A stretch of 20,859 nucleotides of DNA from Actinomycetota bacterium (lineage in GTDB: Bacteria; Actinomycetota; Humimicrobiia; Humimicrobiales; Humimicrobiaceae), in contig JAGYMN010000015.1 of the NCBI GenBank assembly GCA_018400395.1, positions 1 to 20,859 of the forward strand, in the 5' to 3' direction. Below, piece after piece: positions 1-8,600 of the stretch (position 1 is the first letter of the stretch; every line of letters begins with the position of its first letter). The notes beneath the pieces are model-generated. The model saw nothing but the letters and a program-made list of their open reading frames with translations. It was not told the DNA's origin and ran no database searches. Position numbers and translations under genes: made by a program.

Positions 1-218
1 GAATAGGGCTGGGATTTACCATAGCTCTTATAATGATCTCATTTTTAAGGGAGATCCTTGGGACAGGAAATCTAGCAGTATTTGGCTTCAACCTTTTCAG
101 TATCCCGGGTCTTTCAGAACATCCACTTGCATTTTTTATATTCCCTCCGGGTGCATTTCTCGTCATAGGTCTTCTTATGGCACTTTTTAGAATGATAGGG
201 GTGATAAAGGGTGAATAA
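1..218 (+). CDS. rnfE: RnfE, electron transport complex subunit E (3' part only)
   Basis: This is the C-terminal end of an integral membrane subunit of the Rnf complex, which couples electron transfer from reduced ferredoxin to NAD+ with Na+ or H+ movement. The reading frame is open from the left edge (codons from base 3) and reads IGLGFTIALIMISFLREILG, a typical RnfD/E-type membrane segment with the REILG motif. A second hydrophobic helix lies near residues 30-60 of the visible part. The true start is outside the window. The TAA stop at 216-218 overlaps the GTG start of rnfA by 8 bases, the tight coupling usual in rnfCDGEAB operons. RnfE and its paralogue NqrD/RnfD-like proteins are similar, but position directly before rnfA and rnfB makes RnfE the best call. 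Confidence 0.9.
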   Translation, partial: IGLGFTIALIMISFLREILGTGNLAVFGFNLFSIPGLSEHPLAFFIFPPGAFLVIGLLMALFRMIGVIKGE

Positions 219-786
219 TCTTTTTACGATATTTATAGTAATGGTTATAGTAAATAATATTGTACTTTCAAAGTTCCTTGGACTCTGCCCATTTTTTGGC
301 GTATCAAAAAAGCTGACAAATGCGGTAAGCATGGGCATGGCCGTAACACTCGTAATGCTTATATCATCTATTGTGACTTCTGTTATTTATAATTATCTAC
401 TCCTGCCATTTAATGTGGAATTCCTACAGATAGTTATTTATATACTGGTCATAGCTGCGCTTGTCCAGATAGTGGAACTGGTAATAAAGAGGACAAATAT
501 TACCCTCTACAATGCGCTTGGTATATACCTTCCTCTTATAACTACCAACTGCGCGGTACTGGGTATAACACTTATAAATTCGGGAGAGAACTATACTATC
601 GTTGAAAGCATGGTTAGTGCTCTTGGTGCCGGTCTTGGTTTTACCCTGGTACTTATAATAATGTCAGGCATCAGGGAGAAGCTTGAACTGGCAGATACAC
701 CGCCGGCGATGAAGGGGCTTCCCATAGCTTTTATAACGGCAGCTCTGCTTGCGCTGGCCTTTATGGGATTTAATGGATTGATGTAA
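211..786 (+). CDS. rnfA: RnfA, electron transport complex subunit A
   Basis: Integral membrane subunit of the Rnf ferredoxin:NAD+ oxidoreductase in the cytoplasmic membrane. The 191-residue length matches the family (about 190). The N-terminus shows the family motif VNNIVLSKFLGLCPFFGVSK, and a second conserved segment, LPLITTNCAVLG, lies around residue 110; each carries one of the cysteines that bind the membrane-embedded iron-sulfur centre shared with RnfE. Six hydrophobic helices are apparent. The GTG start at 211 is supported by an extended Shine-Dalgarno-like GGGGTGAT about five bases upstream. The gene overlaps rnfE and is followed 21 bases later by rnfB, so the three are co-transcribed. 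Confidence 0.96.
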   Translation: MNNLFTIFIVMVIVNNIVLSKFLGLCPFFGVSKKLTNAVSMGMAVTLVMLISSIVTSVIYNYLLLPFNVEFLQIVIYILVIAALVQIVELVIKRTNITLYNALGIYLPLITTNCAVLGITLINSGENYTIVESMVSALGAGLGFTLVLIIMSGIREKLELADTPPAMKGLPIAFITAALLALAFMGFNGLM

Positions 787-807
787 ACTTAATATTATCT
801 TAATTTT

Positions 808-1698
808 ATGGGCACATATGCAATAATTGGAATACTGGGCGCAATAGGGCTTATCTCAGGCATTCTTATATTCATAGTAAACAGGGTGCTTCCGGATGAA
901 CCTGATAGTCTTAAGAAAACTGAAGAGATAGTAAAGTATCTTCCCGGCATGAACTGCGGAGCCTGCGGTTATCCGGGCTGTTTTGCCTATGCGCAGGCAC
1001 TTTCTAAAGATAAGAATATATTTTTTACCAGTCCGTGTGCTACTGTACTGCAGAATCCTGGGATGCTAAAAGGTCTGGAGAAGACTCTTGATATTGAGGT
1101 GGATGCATCTTCCATGAATAAGAAGGCAGTTGTAAAATGCTACGGTAATTCAAAATGGACGGGAGACTACAGTGGTATTAAATCATGCAGGGCAGCAAAT
1201 ATGGTATCAGGGGGTCCGAAAGAATGCCCTTTTGGCTGTCTGGGCTTTGGAGATTGTGTAGCAGTATGTCCCAGCGGTGCCATACACATCGATGAAAAGA
1301 TGGGTGTGGCAGTAATTGATCCGGATAAATGCACCGGCTGCGGCCTCTGTGTTGATGAATGCCCCAGAAATCTTATAGAATTGGTACCGTCCCAGAATAA
1401 AATTATATATCTGTGTAATTATCAATCAGTTAAAAACATACCGGGACGTAAAAAATGTGACAGGGGATGCATACAATGCAGGGACTGCATGAAGGCATGT
1501 GATACAGGTGCAATTACCTGGAATGCCGAAACCGGCAATCCGGAATTCGATTTCTCAAAGTGTAACCTCTGTGGAAAATGTATAGAGGTATGCCCGCATA
1601 ACTGCCTGGTTGAGTTTTCTGATATCGTACTAAAGGAAAAACTCGGTCCTACCAGAGAAGAAAAAAGAGAAAAAATAAAAAGAGAAAATACCGGTTAA
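808..1698 (+). CDS. rnfB: RnfB, electron transport complex iron-sulfur subunit B
   Basis: Electron-entry subunit of the Rnf complex, which takes electrons from ferredoxin and passes them through many 4Fe-4S clusters. Residues 4-25 form one membrane anchor. A cluster with the pattern CGACGYPGC plus a further Cys (about residues 50-77) is the RnfB-specific Fe-S domain. It is followed by a region with CPFGC and GDCVAVCP, then CTGCGLCVDECP, CDRGCIQCRDCMKAC and CNLCGKCIEVCP. I count Cys sets for about six 4Fe-4S clusters, as in the long RnfB of clostridia and acetogens rather than the shorter proteobacterial form. The start has no clear Shine-Dalgarno sequence and may rely on coupling to rnfA 21 bases upstream. 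It is the last gene of the operon; a weak hairpin overlaps its stop. Confidence 0.96.
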   Translation: MGTYAIIGILGAIGLISGILIFIVNRVLPDEPDSLKKTEEIVKYLPGMNCGACGYPGCFAYAQALSKDKNIFFTSPCATVLQNPGMLKGLEKTLDIEVDASSMNKKAVVKCYGNSKWTGDYSGIKSCRAANMVSGGPKECPFGCLGFGDCVAVCPSGAIHIDEKMGVAVIDPDKCTGCGLCVDECPRNLIELVPSQNKIIYLCNYQSVKNIPGRKKCDRGCIQCRDCMKACDTGAITWNAETGNPEFDFSKCNLCGKCIEVCPHNCLVEFSDIVLKEKLGPTREEKREKIKRENTG

Positions 1699-1717
1699 GA
1701 CTGACCTTATGGGTCTT
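1697..1717 (+). terminator. Weak hairpin after rnfB
   Basis: AAGAC (1697-1701) pairs with GTCTT (1713-1717), and CC pairs with GG inside it, with a three-base bulge and a TTAT loop. A short AT-rich tail follows rather than a clean T run. The position directly at the end of the rnf operon is right for a terminator, but the stem is short, so this is a tentative call. Confidence 0.25.
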
Positions 1718-1809
1718 TATAAAAAGTATTGCTGCTGGATACCCGCTATATTCCTCTAAAATGAGAATGGGTAAATTCACTGAATTAGTATTATCAAATT
1801 TGGTATAAA

Positions 1810-2490
1810 TTATCTTCTGCCGATACAACTTTCCCTTCTGGGGCATAAATCACATGCTACTCTTGTCTTGTCTATCTTATCTCTAGGTCCAAAACCGTAT
1901 ACCCCTGATACTGATTTGAATGGTATCATCAAATAACTCTGATTCAGCGCTATTCCTATTTTGGAGCCGTCTACCATATCAAAAAGTTCTCTTTGCTCTT
2001 CTATTGTCCATTTATACTGACCGGGTGAGTAAGGGCATGTAGAAGCATAGCCCCCGGGGATTGAAATATTCTTTTTTATAATCCTTCCTATATGATCACC
2101 GACCACGTAAAGCATCTCTGTAGTGACTGAATCCATGATTATGGTTCCCAGTGTATCACCACTTTCCCTGACTTTTTTTATAAGGTCATCAATCTCTTTT
2201 CCCAGGGTGAACATAAATATTACTGCAATCTCGGATCCCTTCAGTATCCTGGATATATTTGGTCCATTAAATATGTTTCCTGATTTAAAATAAACTGTAC
2301 TGTCCACAATTTTATCTATAGAGAAGAACTCATATAAGGCTGCGGGTCTTAATGTTTCAATACATGCCCCCCGGTTTTCTTCAAGCATTTTTTCAAGATA
2401 GGGATTGAGCCTTCCACTCATGAGTTTTTTTAAAAAATCCCTTCCTATTTCATCCGGCATCTCTATATCCATATTTTTAATGATTTTCAT
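1810..2490 (-). CDS. Stand-alone MetH-type activation (AdoMet-binding) domain protein
   Basis: A 226-residue protein resembling the C-terminal reactivation domain of cobalamin-dependent methionine synthase, which binds S-adenosylmethionine and allows reductive methylation of inactive Co(II) cobalamin. The MetH motif R-x-x-P-G-Y appears here as CPYSPGQYKW, followed by LFDMVDGSKIGIALNQSYLMIPFKSVSG, close to the family pattern IGI.LTES..M.P..SVSG. The rest of MetH (homocysteine, folate and B12 domains) is absent, so it must act on a separate corrinoid protein. The C-terminus ends in CDLCPRRESC (CX2CX5C), not part of classical MetH, which could bind metal or an Fe-S cluster. The start has AAGG about seven bases upstream. 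It converges with rnfB and diverges from the sbcD-like gene. In anaerobes such proteins often accompany split MetH or methyltransferase systems; the partner is not in this window. Confidence 0.85.
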   Translation of the reverse strand: MKIIKNMDIEMPDEIGRDFLKKLMSGRLNPYLEKMLEENRGACIETLRPAALYEFFSIDKIVDSTVYFKSGNIFNGPNISRILKGSEIAVIFMFTLGKEIDDLIKKVRESGDTLGTIIMDSVTTEMLYVVGDHIGRIIKKNISIPGGYASTCPYSPGQYKWTIEEQRELFDMVDGSKIGIALNQSYLMIPFKSVSGVYGFGPRDKIDKTRVACDLCPRRESCIGRR

Positions 2491-2706
2491 ATCAAGCCTT
2501 TTCTTTAGATTATGTCAGTATGCACGGTTCTATATATAAATAGAACCCATAGTATTTTAAAAGATTATATTAAAAAAGATGATGATGTTCAAATAACAAA
2601 TAGGATAAAAATTTTAAGATAGGTATTATTAGTTAGATTTTCTTTTTAAGAAGGTTGATTTAAAGGTATAATATTAAAAAAGTCTACCGAAAGGTTTTAG
2701 TATTAA
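2491..2706. promoter_or_regulatory. Divergent intergenic region with probable promoters
   Basis: AT-rich 216-bp gap between the MetH-activation gene (minus) and the sbcD-like gene (plus). A consensus -10 hexamer TATAAT lies at 2667-2672 on the plus strand, 34 bases before the sbcD-like start; the matching -35 (TTTTAA) is poor. I see no clear operator or riboswitch. Confidence 0.4.
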
Positions 2707-3795
2707 ATGAAGATAGTACATACATCCGACCTGCATCTAAGTCCTGATAAACCCGAACGTATTAAAGCTCTAAAAAATATTATATCGGAAGCTGAGCAAA
2801 AGGGGACAGAACTATTACTTATTTCCGGGGATCTCTTTGACTCAAATCAGGACGCTGATATTTTAAGACCCGGCCTCAGAGATATTTTTTCATCACTTCC
2901 TTTCAGGGTTCTGGTGATACCGGGAAACCATGATATGGAAGCATATGGTCCGGATATGAATTTTGGCAATAGTATTGAGATTCTTACCGGGCAGCCGTTT
3001 GAGACAGTTGAATTTAAGAATCTGACAATAACCGGAATACCCTACATTAACCAGGATTTTAACGACCTGGTTCCCTTATTGGAGAAAAGTATAGATGCCT
3101 CTAAGAAAAATATTCTCATGATACACTGCAGTCTTGATATTCCCTACGTCGGAGAGGATGAATACGGAGATGAGAAAAGGCAGATGTATCTTCCGGTAAG
3201 TTCAAAAATTCTGGGGAACATAGGTTTTGATTATATACTGGCAGGTCACTTCCATTCAAGGGTGATTGAAAGCCGTATATCGGAAAAAACAATTTTTATC
3301 TATAGCGGGAGTCCGGTTTCCATAACCAGAAAGGAGATGGGCAGGAGAAGGATTACATTTCTTAATACGGAAGCACCTCGCTCAGAAAGGTTGAGCTTTT
3401 TAGAAACAGGTTCCTTTTATTATGATAAGATTGAAATAGATTTTAATCCCGGCAGGGAAGAAGAATCGATAACAGAACTTAAAGACAGGCTCAAAAGCTA
3501 TAAGGGGAATGAAGCAGAGGTAGAAATAAACCTTAATGGTTTTATCTCTTCAGGAGAGAAGAATACATCGAAAAAAATACAGGAGGCTCTTGATGAAATG
3601 GATCAGGGCAAAGTGATGTTTAATATAAAAGAAAATTACCGTGATATAAAATCAGTACTTGAGGACCCGCTTTATACAGCCTTTAAGGAAAGGCTGTTAA
3701 AGAAGGATATGGATCCTGATTTAAAAGAAAAAATAGAAAATATGATAATAATGCAGTTTTCAAAACTTAAAACCCGGAAATCATATGAGGATTAA
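2707..3795 (+). CDS. SbcD/Mre11/YhaO-like DNA repair metallophosphoesterase
   Basis: Calcineurin-like phosphoesterase, predicted Mn2+-dependent nuclease subunit of an Mre11-Rad50 type complex that processes DNA ends and hairpins. The metal-binding motifs appear in order: HTSDLHLS at residues 5-12, ISGDLFDS near 39, IPGNHDM near 75, MIHCSLD near 138 and LAGHFHSR near 178. Length (362 residues) fits bacterial SbcD/YhaO proteins, whose C-terminal part caps the active site and binds the ATPase. The next gene overlaps by 11 bases and encodes the Rad50-like partner, so the two are translationally coupled. Because the partner has membrane helices like Bacillus YhaN, YhaO is a closer comparison than E. 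coli SbcD; I leave the symbol open. The start is preceded by a weak AAAGG at a longish spacing. Confidence 0.88.
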   Translation: MKIVHTSDLHLSPDKPERIKALKNIISEAEQKGTELLLISGDLFDSNQDADILRPGLRDIFSSLPFRVLVIPGNHDMEAYGPDMNFGNSIEILTGQPFETVEFKNLTITGIPYINQDFNDLVPLLEKSIDASKKNILMIHCSLDIPYVGEDEYGDEKRQMYLPVSSKILGNIGFDYILAGHFHSRVIESRISEKTIFIYSGSPVSITRKEMGRRRITFLNTEAPRSERLSFLETGSFYYDKIEIDFNPGREEESITELKDRLKSYKGNEAEVEINLNGFISSGEKNTSKKIQEALDEMDQGKVMFNIKENYRDIKSVLEDPLYTAFKERLLKKDMDPDLKEKIENMIIMQFSKLKTRKSYED

Positions 3796-6142
3796 AAAAA
3801 TACATATAATAAAATATGGACCAATAAATGGACTTGAACTTAATATAGGTCCCGGTCTGCAGGTTGTAAGAGGAAGTAATGAAGCTGGAAAGACCCTTAC
3901 TATAGATGCAGTTATAAAGATGCTTCTACGGGGCAGGACGCGCGATTATGGTGATGTTGACAGGGTAGAAGATGATCCGGAGGGTTTTATATTGTTTGAA
4001 GAGAATGGTGGGAAAGAATACAAGATTAATATAAAAAATGGACTGTCTAAATATATGGATCTGGGCGGTGCTGATTTAAGGAATATATTTATTATAAGGG
4101 ACAGCGATCTATCCCTTAGTGACGGTCCCGGTTATTTCAAAAATATAACGGACAGGCTTACCGGTCTCCAGACCCAGAAGATTGAACTGCTGATGAGTTT
4201 TGTAAAAGACTACGGAATGCTTAAGAAACCATCAAGCGATGCAGGGCTTTCAAACAGTAAAGAATATGGAAAAATTGCATCCATACTTTCTGAAGCAAAA
4301 TCTTTTGAAAAAGAAAGCATGGATTATATAAAGCGTTCTGCCAGTGAAAAGCTTGACCATGCTGAGCTCGAAAGAATAAAAGTAAGCAAAAAAATAAAGG
4401 AAAAAAGAGAAAAAATAAAAAATGCCGGAGCAATATTAGATTGGGAAAGGTATAAAAAGTTTGTCAGAAATCTGGAACAGTTAAAAAAAAACCGGGGGAT
4501 ATATGAACAGCTTAAGGATTTCAACCAGGACAATTATGATAAGATATCAGACCTTATACGGGGTATAGACTCATTAAAAGAAAAAGTATCCCGGTTAAAG
4601 CAGGACAGAGAAGAAAAAATGCTGCAGAGGAATAGTCTGGATGAGAAATTTTTTAAAGTTAAAAACAGATCAGGCCTACTGGAAGCAAAAATAAGAGATA
4701 TCGAAAGGCTCAAATCAGATCTTGAAATATATAACAGGAGGAAGGCAGAGGAAATAAAAGAGCCTGGAAGGATCCCTATAATATTTATTATTATCCTGTT
4801 TGCGCTTGCAGTGCTTGGTTTTCCCGTGGTATATGTTCCTACAGGAAATATTGTTATATCGTTTATTCTGCCTGCTGTGCTTACGCTTACAGCAGTATTA
4901 TTGTTATTTTTCTTATACGGGCCTGGCAGGGCGGATAAAAAATTTCTGGTTAACAAAAAACTTCTCGAAAACGAGTTTAAAAAAATAGGGTTTAGAATAA
5001 AGGATATTGAGGAAGCTCTGCCTGAAATTGCAATTTTTGAAGATAGATACAGGGAAATATGCAGGGAAAGGGATTCACTAAAGGAAAAGATAAGCCTGGC
5101 TGAGATGGAAAATAAAACGATATCCGATGAAGAGGACAGGATTACGGGACAGATCAGGGAACTGGAATTGAAACTCGGGGAGTTGCTCGGAGATCTTGGA
5201 ATAAAAAGCATAGAAGAATTCAGGGAAAAACACAGGTATAGGAACAGTATAGGTTCAGAAATAATGGCATCTGTAAAAATATTTCAGGAGCTGCCTTCCA
5301 ATAAAGATAATGCAGCTGATTCATATTTTGATCCCGGGGATATGGCAGAAAAGATGAAAGGTTCGATAGAGAAATGGGAGAAGGATATTGATGGGCTAAG
5401 GCCACTGGAAGAACCGCAGGAAAGAAAATACCTGGAAGTTGACCATAAATATCTGGAGGTATTAAAGAAGGAACTAGAAAAGCTGGAAGAAGAAAAAAAC
5501 AAACTTGATCTTAAGCTGGAAGAGCACAGGAATAATCTGGGTGAGCTCCAAAGAAGATTTTTAAACCTGAATGTCAGCAGTTATATTGATAATTATAACA
5601 GGGTAAACATAAGTAATCTGGAGAGGCTTAAAGAAGCCTCAGATATTATCACGCGCTTTATTGAAGTTGTAGAAGACAGGGAAAGTATTGCCCTGGAGGC
5701 ATTAAAAATAATAGAAGATATAAGAAGAGGGGAAGAATCAAAGATATCAGACCTTTTTGAGCGGATGAAGGCTTCTGAAATCTTTGAAAGCATAACGGGA
5801 GGAAAATATAGTAACGTAAAATTTGACAGCCGGGCCCAGAAGGTTATGGTAACAGATGGGTATGGCCGGGAACTTGAAGCCGGAAAGTTGAGCAAGGGGG
5901 CATACGATCAACTGTTTCTGGCAATAAGGATTGCAATATCTGAAAAAATAATGGGGGAAAGAAGCGGATTTTTCATTATAGATGATGCATTCCTATCATC
6001 TGATAAACGCAGGTTAAACAAGCAGTTTGAAGTCCTGGCATATCTAGCAGAAAATGACTGGTCGATAATATACTTTACTGTAAAGGATGAAGTAGCAGAA
6101 CTTTCAAAAAAGTTTACCAGAAATCAAATAATAGATATCTAA
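3785..6142 (+). CDS. SbcC/Rad50/YhaN-like ATPase with membrane helices
   Basis: SMC/Rad50-family ATPase, the partner of the overlapping phosphoesterase gene. The N-terminal Walker A GSNEAGKT lies near residues 30-37. The C-terminal part has the ABC signature-like LSKGAYDQL near 701 and Walker B FFIIDDAF near 728. Between them is a long charged coiled coil interrupted at about residues 329-379 by two strongly hydrophobic helices around a short VYVPTGN turn. This resembles Bacillus YhaN, not classical SbcC. I find no CxxC zinc hook; the coiled coil contains only a lone Cys. At 785 residues it is shorter than YhaN (about 960) and SbcC (about 1050). Inference: a membrane-attached Rad50-like ATPase acting with its nuclease on DNA near the membrane. 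It converges on nth, 40 bases away. Confidence 0.85.
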   Translation: MRIKKIHIIKYGPINGLELNIGPGLQVVRGSNEAGKTLTIDAVIKMLLRGRTRDYGDVDRVEDDPEGFILFEENGGKEYKINIKNGLSKYMDLGGADLRNIFIIRDSDLSLSDGPGYFKNITDRLTGLQTQKIELLMSFVKDYGMLKKPSSDAGLSNSKEYGKIASILSEAKSFEKESMDYIKRSASEKLDHAELERIKVSKKIKEKREKIKNAGAILDWERYKKFVRNLEQLKKNRGIYEQLKDFNQDNYDKISDLIRGIDSLKEKVSRLKQDREEKMLQRNSLDEKFFKVKNRSGLLEAKIRDIERLKSDLEIYNRRKAEEIKEPGRIPIIFIIILFALAVLGFPVVYVPTGNIVISFILPAVLTLTAVLLLFFLYGPGRADKKFLVNKKLLENEFKKIGFRIKDIEEALPEIAIFEDRYREICRERDSLKEKISLAEMENKTISDEEDRITGQIRELELKLGELLGDLGIKSIEEFREKHRYRNSIGSEIMASVKIFQELPSNKDNAADSYFDPGDMAEKMKGSIEKWEKDIDGLRPLEEPQERKYLEVDHKYLEVLKKELEKLEEEKNKLDLKLEEHRNNLGELQRRFLNLNVSSYIDNYNRVNISNLERLKEASDIITRFIEVVEDRESIALEALKIIEDIRRGEESKISDLFERMKASEIFESITGGKYSNVKFDSRAQKVMVTDGYGRELEAGKLSKGAYDQLFLAIRIAISEKIMGERSGFFIIDDAFLSSDKRRLNKQFEVLAYLAENDWSIIYFTVKDEVAELSKKFTRNQIIDI

Positions 6143-6182
6143 AAAGTAAAAAAAGCACCTGCAGAGAATATCCAGCAAAGGC

Positions 6183-6845
6183 CTAGTTATTTTCCTTACC
6201 GTATCTGCAGTATTTCAGTATGGGGCAGATCTGGCACATGGGCCGCCTGGCTATGCATATGTTTCTTCCATGTTCTATTATTCTATGCGAGAAAGATGTC
6301 TGCTTATCCTCCGGTATTATCTTTACCAGGTCGTATTCTATTTTATCAGGATCTGTATTGCTGGTGAGCCCTATAAGACGGGAAATCCTCTTAACATGGG
6401 TATCGACTATTATAACCTGTTTACCGAAGCAATTTCCCAGTACTACATTGGCAGTTTTCCTGCCCACGCCTGGAAGTTTTACAAGGTCATCAATATTATC
6501 CGGAATTCTTCCGCCAAAAGTTTTTAATATCTCCCTCGAGGCACCTATTATACTTTTTGCCTTGTTCCTGAAAAACCCTGTTGACCTTATATCGTTTTCC
6601 AGGGTTGCCGGATCGATGCCGGCAAAATCCTCCGGTCTGCTGTATTTTTTGAACAGGCCCGGGGTGACTGTATTTACAAGTTTGTCTGTGCTCTGTGCTG
6701 AAAGTATGGTTGCAACAAGAAGCTGGAATGGATCCTTATGTTTTAGGGAAGAGCTAACGGCATCAGGGTAGTTCTCTTCCAGTAGACTTATTATCCTACT
6801 GATGTTTTTTATTGCGGGTAAAAATATGTTACTTCCTGTTTTCAT
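6183..6845 (-). CDS. nth: Endonuclease III
   Basis: Bifunctional DNA glycosylase/AP lyase of base excision repair, acting on oxidised pyrimidines. The helix-hairpin-helix LPGVGRKTANVVLG carries the catalytic lysine, and the following IVDTHVKRISRLIGL contains the catalytic Asp of the HhH-GPD fold. The C-terminus has the 4Fe-4S motif CX6CX2CX5C (CIARRPMCQICPILKYC). I place the start at the ATG at 6845-6843, preceded by GAGGA at suitable spacing, giving about 220 residues, close to E. coli Nth (211). A longer start at 6896 is open but lacks a Shine-Dalgarno sequence and would overlap polX by 68 bases. With the chosen start the overlap with polX is 17 bases, so nth is the last gene of a pcm-polX-nth operon. 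Confidence 0.95.
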   Translation of the reverse strand: MKTGSNIFLPAIKNISRIISLLEENYPDAVSSSLKHKDPFQLLVATILSAQSTDKLVNTVTPGLFKKYSRPEDFAGIDPATLENDIRSTGFFRNKAKSIIGASREILKTFGGRIPDNIDDLVKLPGVGRKTANVVLGNCFGKQVIIVDTHVKRISRLIGLTSNTDPDKIEYDLVKIIPEDKQTSFSHRIIEHGRNICIARRPMCQICPILKYCRYGKENN

Positions 6846-8571
6846 CTTTGCGGGCTTTCCTCTTTTCTTTAAAATAATTATCAATTTTTTGAGCATTCAG
6901 GGTATTTACAACATCATCTTTTTCAAGCCAGCCTTTTCTGGCTATATTTACCCCGAACCTGTAATCATACAGGTTATCAATGCTGTGGGCATCCGGGTTT
7001 ATAGATATTTTAACATTCTTTTCCTTAGCATATTTTAGATATCTCCAGTCCAGGTCAAGCCTGAAAGGGCTTGAATTGAGTTCGATGTCGACATTGTTTT
7101 TTTGCGCTGCATCTATTACAGCCTCTATATCAACTTCGTATGGGTCCCTTGAAAGTAGAAGCCTTCCGGTAGGATGGGCAAGTATAGTGGAATACCTGTT
7201 CTTCATAGCCCTGATTATTCTTTCAGTTATCTGCTTTTTTGTCATATTAAAATTGGAATGGATTGCGATTATTACAAAATCAAACTTTTCAAGTATTTCC
7301 TCATCATAATCAAGGCTCCCATCATTTAATATATCTGACTCGATACCTTTGAATATTTTAAATTCTTTAAAGCTTTTATTTAAACTGTCTATTTCCTCAA
7401 ACTGTAATTTTAAATCCTTTATACTCAGGCCCCCTGCATAGTATGCAGATTTGCTGTGGTCGCTTATACCCATATATTCAAGTCCCATTTCCTGTGCCTT
7501 TTTTGATACCTGCTCAAGAGTCATCCTGCCATCACTATAGGTTGTATGTATATGTATCAGCCCCTTTATATCACTGTCCTTTATAAGTTTGGGAAGCATG
7601 CCTTTTTTTGCAGCTTCTATCTCGCCATAGTTTTCCCTTAGCTCCGGTGGTATATACTGCATGGAAAAAAAATTAAAAATATCTTCTTCATCCCTGCATT
7701 TTACGATATCCCCATTTTTAAAAAGACCGTATTCATTCATCTTTATACCCGATTTTTTAGCCATTGACCTCATTGCAGTATTATGTTCCCTGCTGCCTGT
7801 AAAATGATGGAGTGCATAGGGAAACTGCCAGTCTTCTACTGTCCTGATATCGACATTGATTCCTGTTTTTAGTCTTATGCTCGATTTGGTATCCCCGCGG
7901 GCTATTATATCTTCCGCCTCTTCAATTGATGTGAAATAATCCATTACTTTATCAGGATTGTCGGTGGAGGCTACTATATCAATATCCTTGACAACCTCTT
8001 TTTTCCTCCTTACGCTGCCGCCAAGGCTGGCCCTCTTTACATAACTGTTCTGCTTTATCTTTTCCAGTATTTTTTCTGACTCCGTTATTATTTCTCCAAA
8101 AAGATATTTCTCGCTGTACTTTTTTACTATCCCTATACCTTTAAGTATATTATCCTGTGTCTTTTTACCAAATCCCGGGAGATCCAGAAGCCTGTCCTCC
8201 CTGCAGGCTTTTTCAAGATCTACTGTATTGGTTATGCCGAGATTATCATAAAGATATTTCACTTTCTTTGCTCCCATTCCAGGAATCTTTAGCATATCAA
8301 ACAGTCCTGAAGGAGTAGAGGCTTTTAGCCCTTCATATTCTTTAAAGCTTCCAGTATTTATAATATCGGCTATATGACCGGCTATCCCTGTCCCTATTCC
8401 TTTTATTTTCTTAAGTTCTGAAATAGAAATGTTTTTATCAAAATTTATATCCGAGGATTCCAGTGAACGAGCTGCAGAACGATAAGCCCTGACTTTAAAA
8501 AAACTGCTGTCCTTTAATTCAAGCATTGTAGCAGTATCATTAAGAATATTTGTTAATTCTTTTTTGTCCAT
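6829..8571 (-). CDS. polX: Family X DNA polymerase with PHP domain (PolX)
   Basis: Repair DNA polymerase of the bacterial/archaeal PolX type, used for short-gap filling in base excision repair, with a PHP domain providing 3'-5' exonuclease and phosphatase activities. The 580 residues match the family (about 570). The N-terminal 8-kDa-like domain has FFKVRAYRSAARSLE. Two helix-hairpin-helix elements follow (IKGIGTGIAGHI, and LPGFGKKTQDNIL). The nucleotidyltransferase motif GGSVRRKKEVVKDIDIV lies near residues 183-201, with the third Asp in INVDIRTV, and HHFTGSREHN holds the dNTP-contact region. The PHP domain starts at HIHTTYSDG (about 338), with ISDHS, GIESDI, AIHSN, AHPTG and PDAHS supplying the nine expected metal ligands. 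It lies between pcm and nth in one transcription unit; no clear Shine-Dalgarno sequence precedes the ATG. Confidence 0.95.
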   Translation of the reverse strand: MDKKELTNILNDTATMLELKDSSFFKVRAYRSAARSLESSDINFDKNISISELKKIKGIGTGIAGHIADIINTGSFKEYEGLKASTPSGLFDMLKIPGMGAKKVKYLYDNLGITNTVDLEKACREDRLLDLPGFGKKTQDNILKGIGIVKKYSEKYLFGEIITESEKILEKIKQNSYVKRASLGGSVRRKKEVVKDIDIVASTDNPDKVMDYFTSIEEAEDIIARGDTKSSIRLKTGINVDIRTVEDWQFPYALHHFTGSREHNTAMRSMAKKSGIKMNEYGLFKNGDIVKCRDEEDIFNFFSMQYIPPELRENYGEIEAAKKGMLPKLIKDSDIKGLIHIHTTYSDGRMTLEQVSKKAQEMGLEYMGISDHSKSAYYAGGLSIKDLKLQFEEIDSLNKSFKEFKIFKGIESDILNDGSLDYDEEILEKFDFVIIAIHSNFNMTKKQITERIIRAMKNRYSTILAHPTGRLLLSRDPYEVDIEAVIDAAQKNNVDIELNSSPFRLDLDWRYLKYAKEKNVKISINPDAHSIDNLYDYRFGVNIARKGWLEKDDVVNTLNAQKIDNYFKEKRKARKDENRK

Positions 8572-8600
8572 TATTTAATAATACTCGGGCCCTGTTTGAG

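Noticed and set aside
4534..5211. 225-codon open frame on the minus strand inside the Rad50-like gene
   Set aside because: It is a Ser/Leu/Phe-rich shadow of the coiled-coil coding strand, with no recognisable domain and no ribosome site; the plus-strand frame is clearly the real gene.
6220..6771. 183-codon plus-strand frame opposite nth
   Set aside because: It lies fully within nth, whose motifs are unmistakable; the product is low-information hydrophobic sequence.
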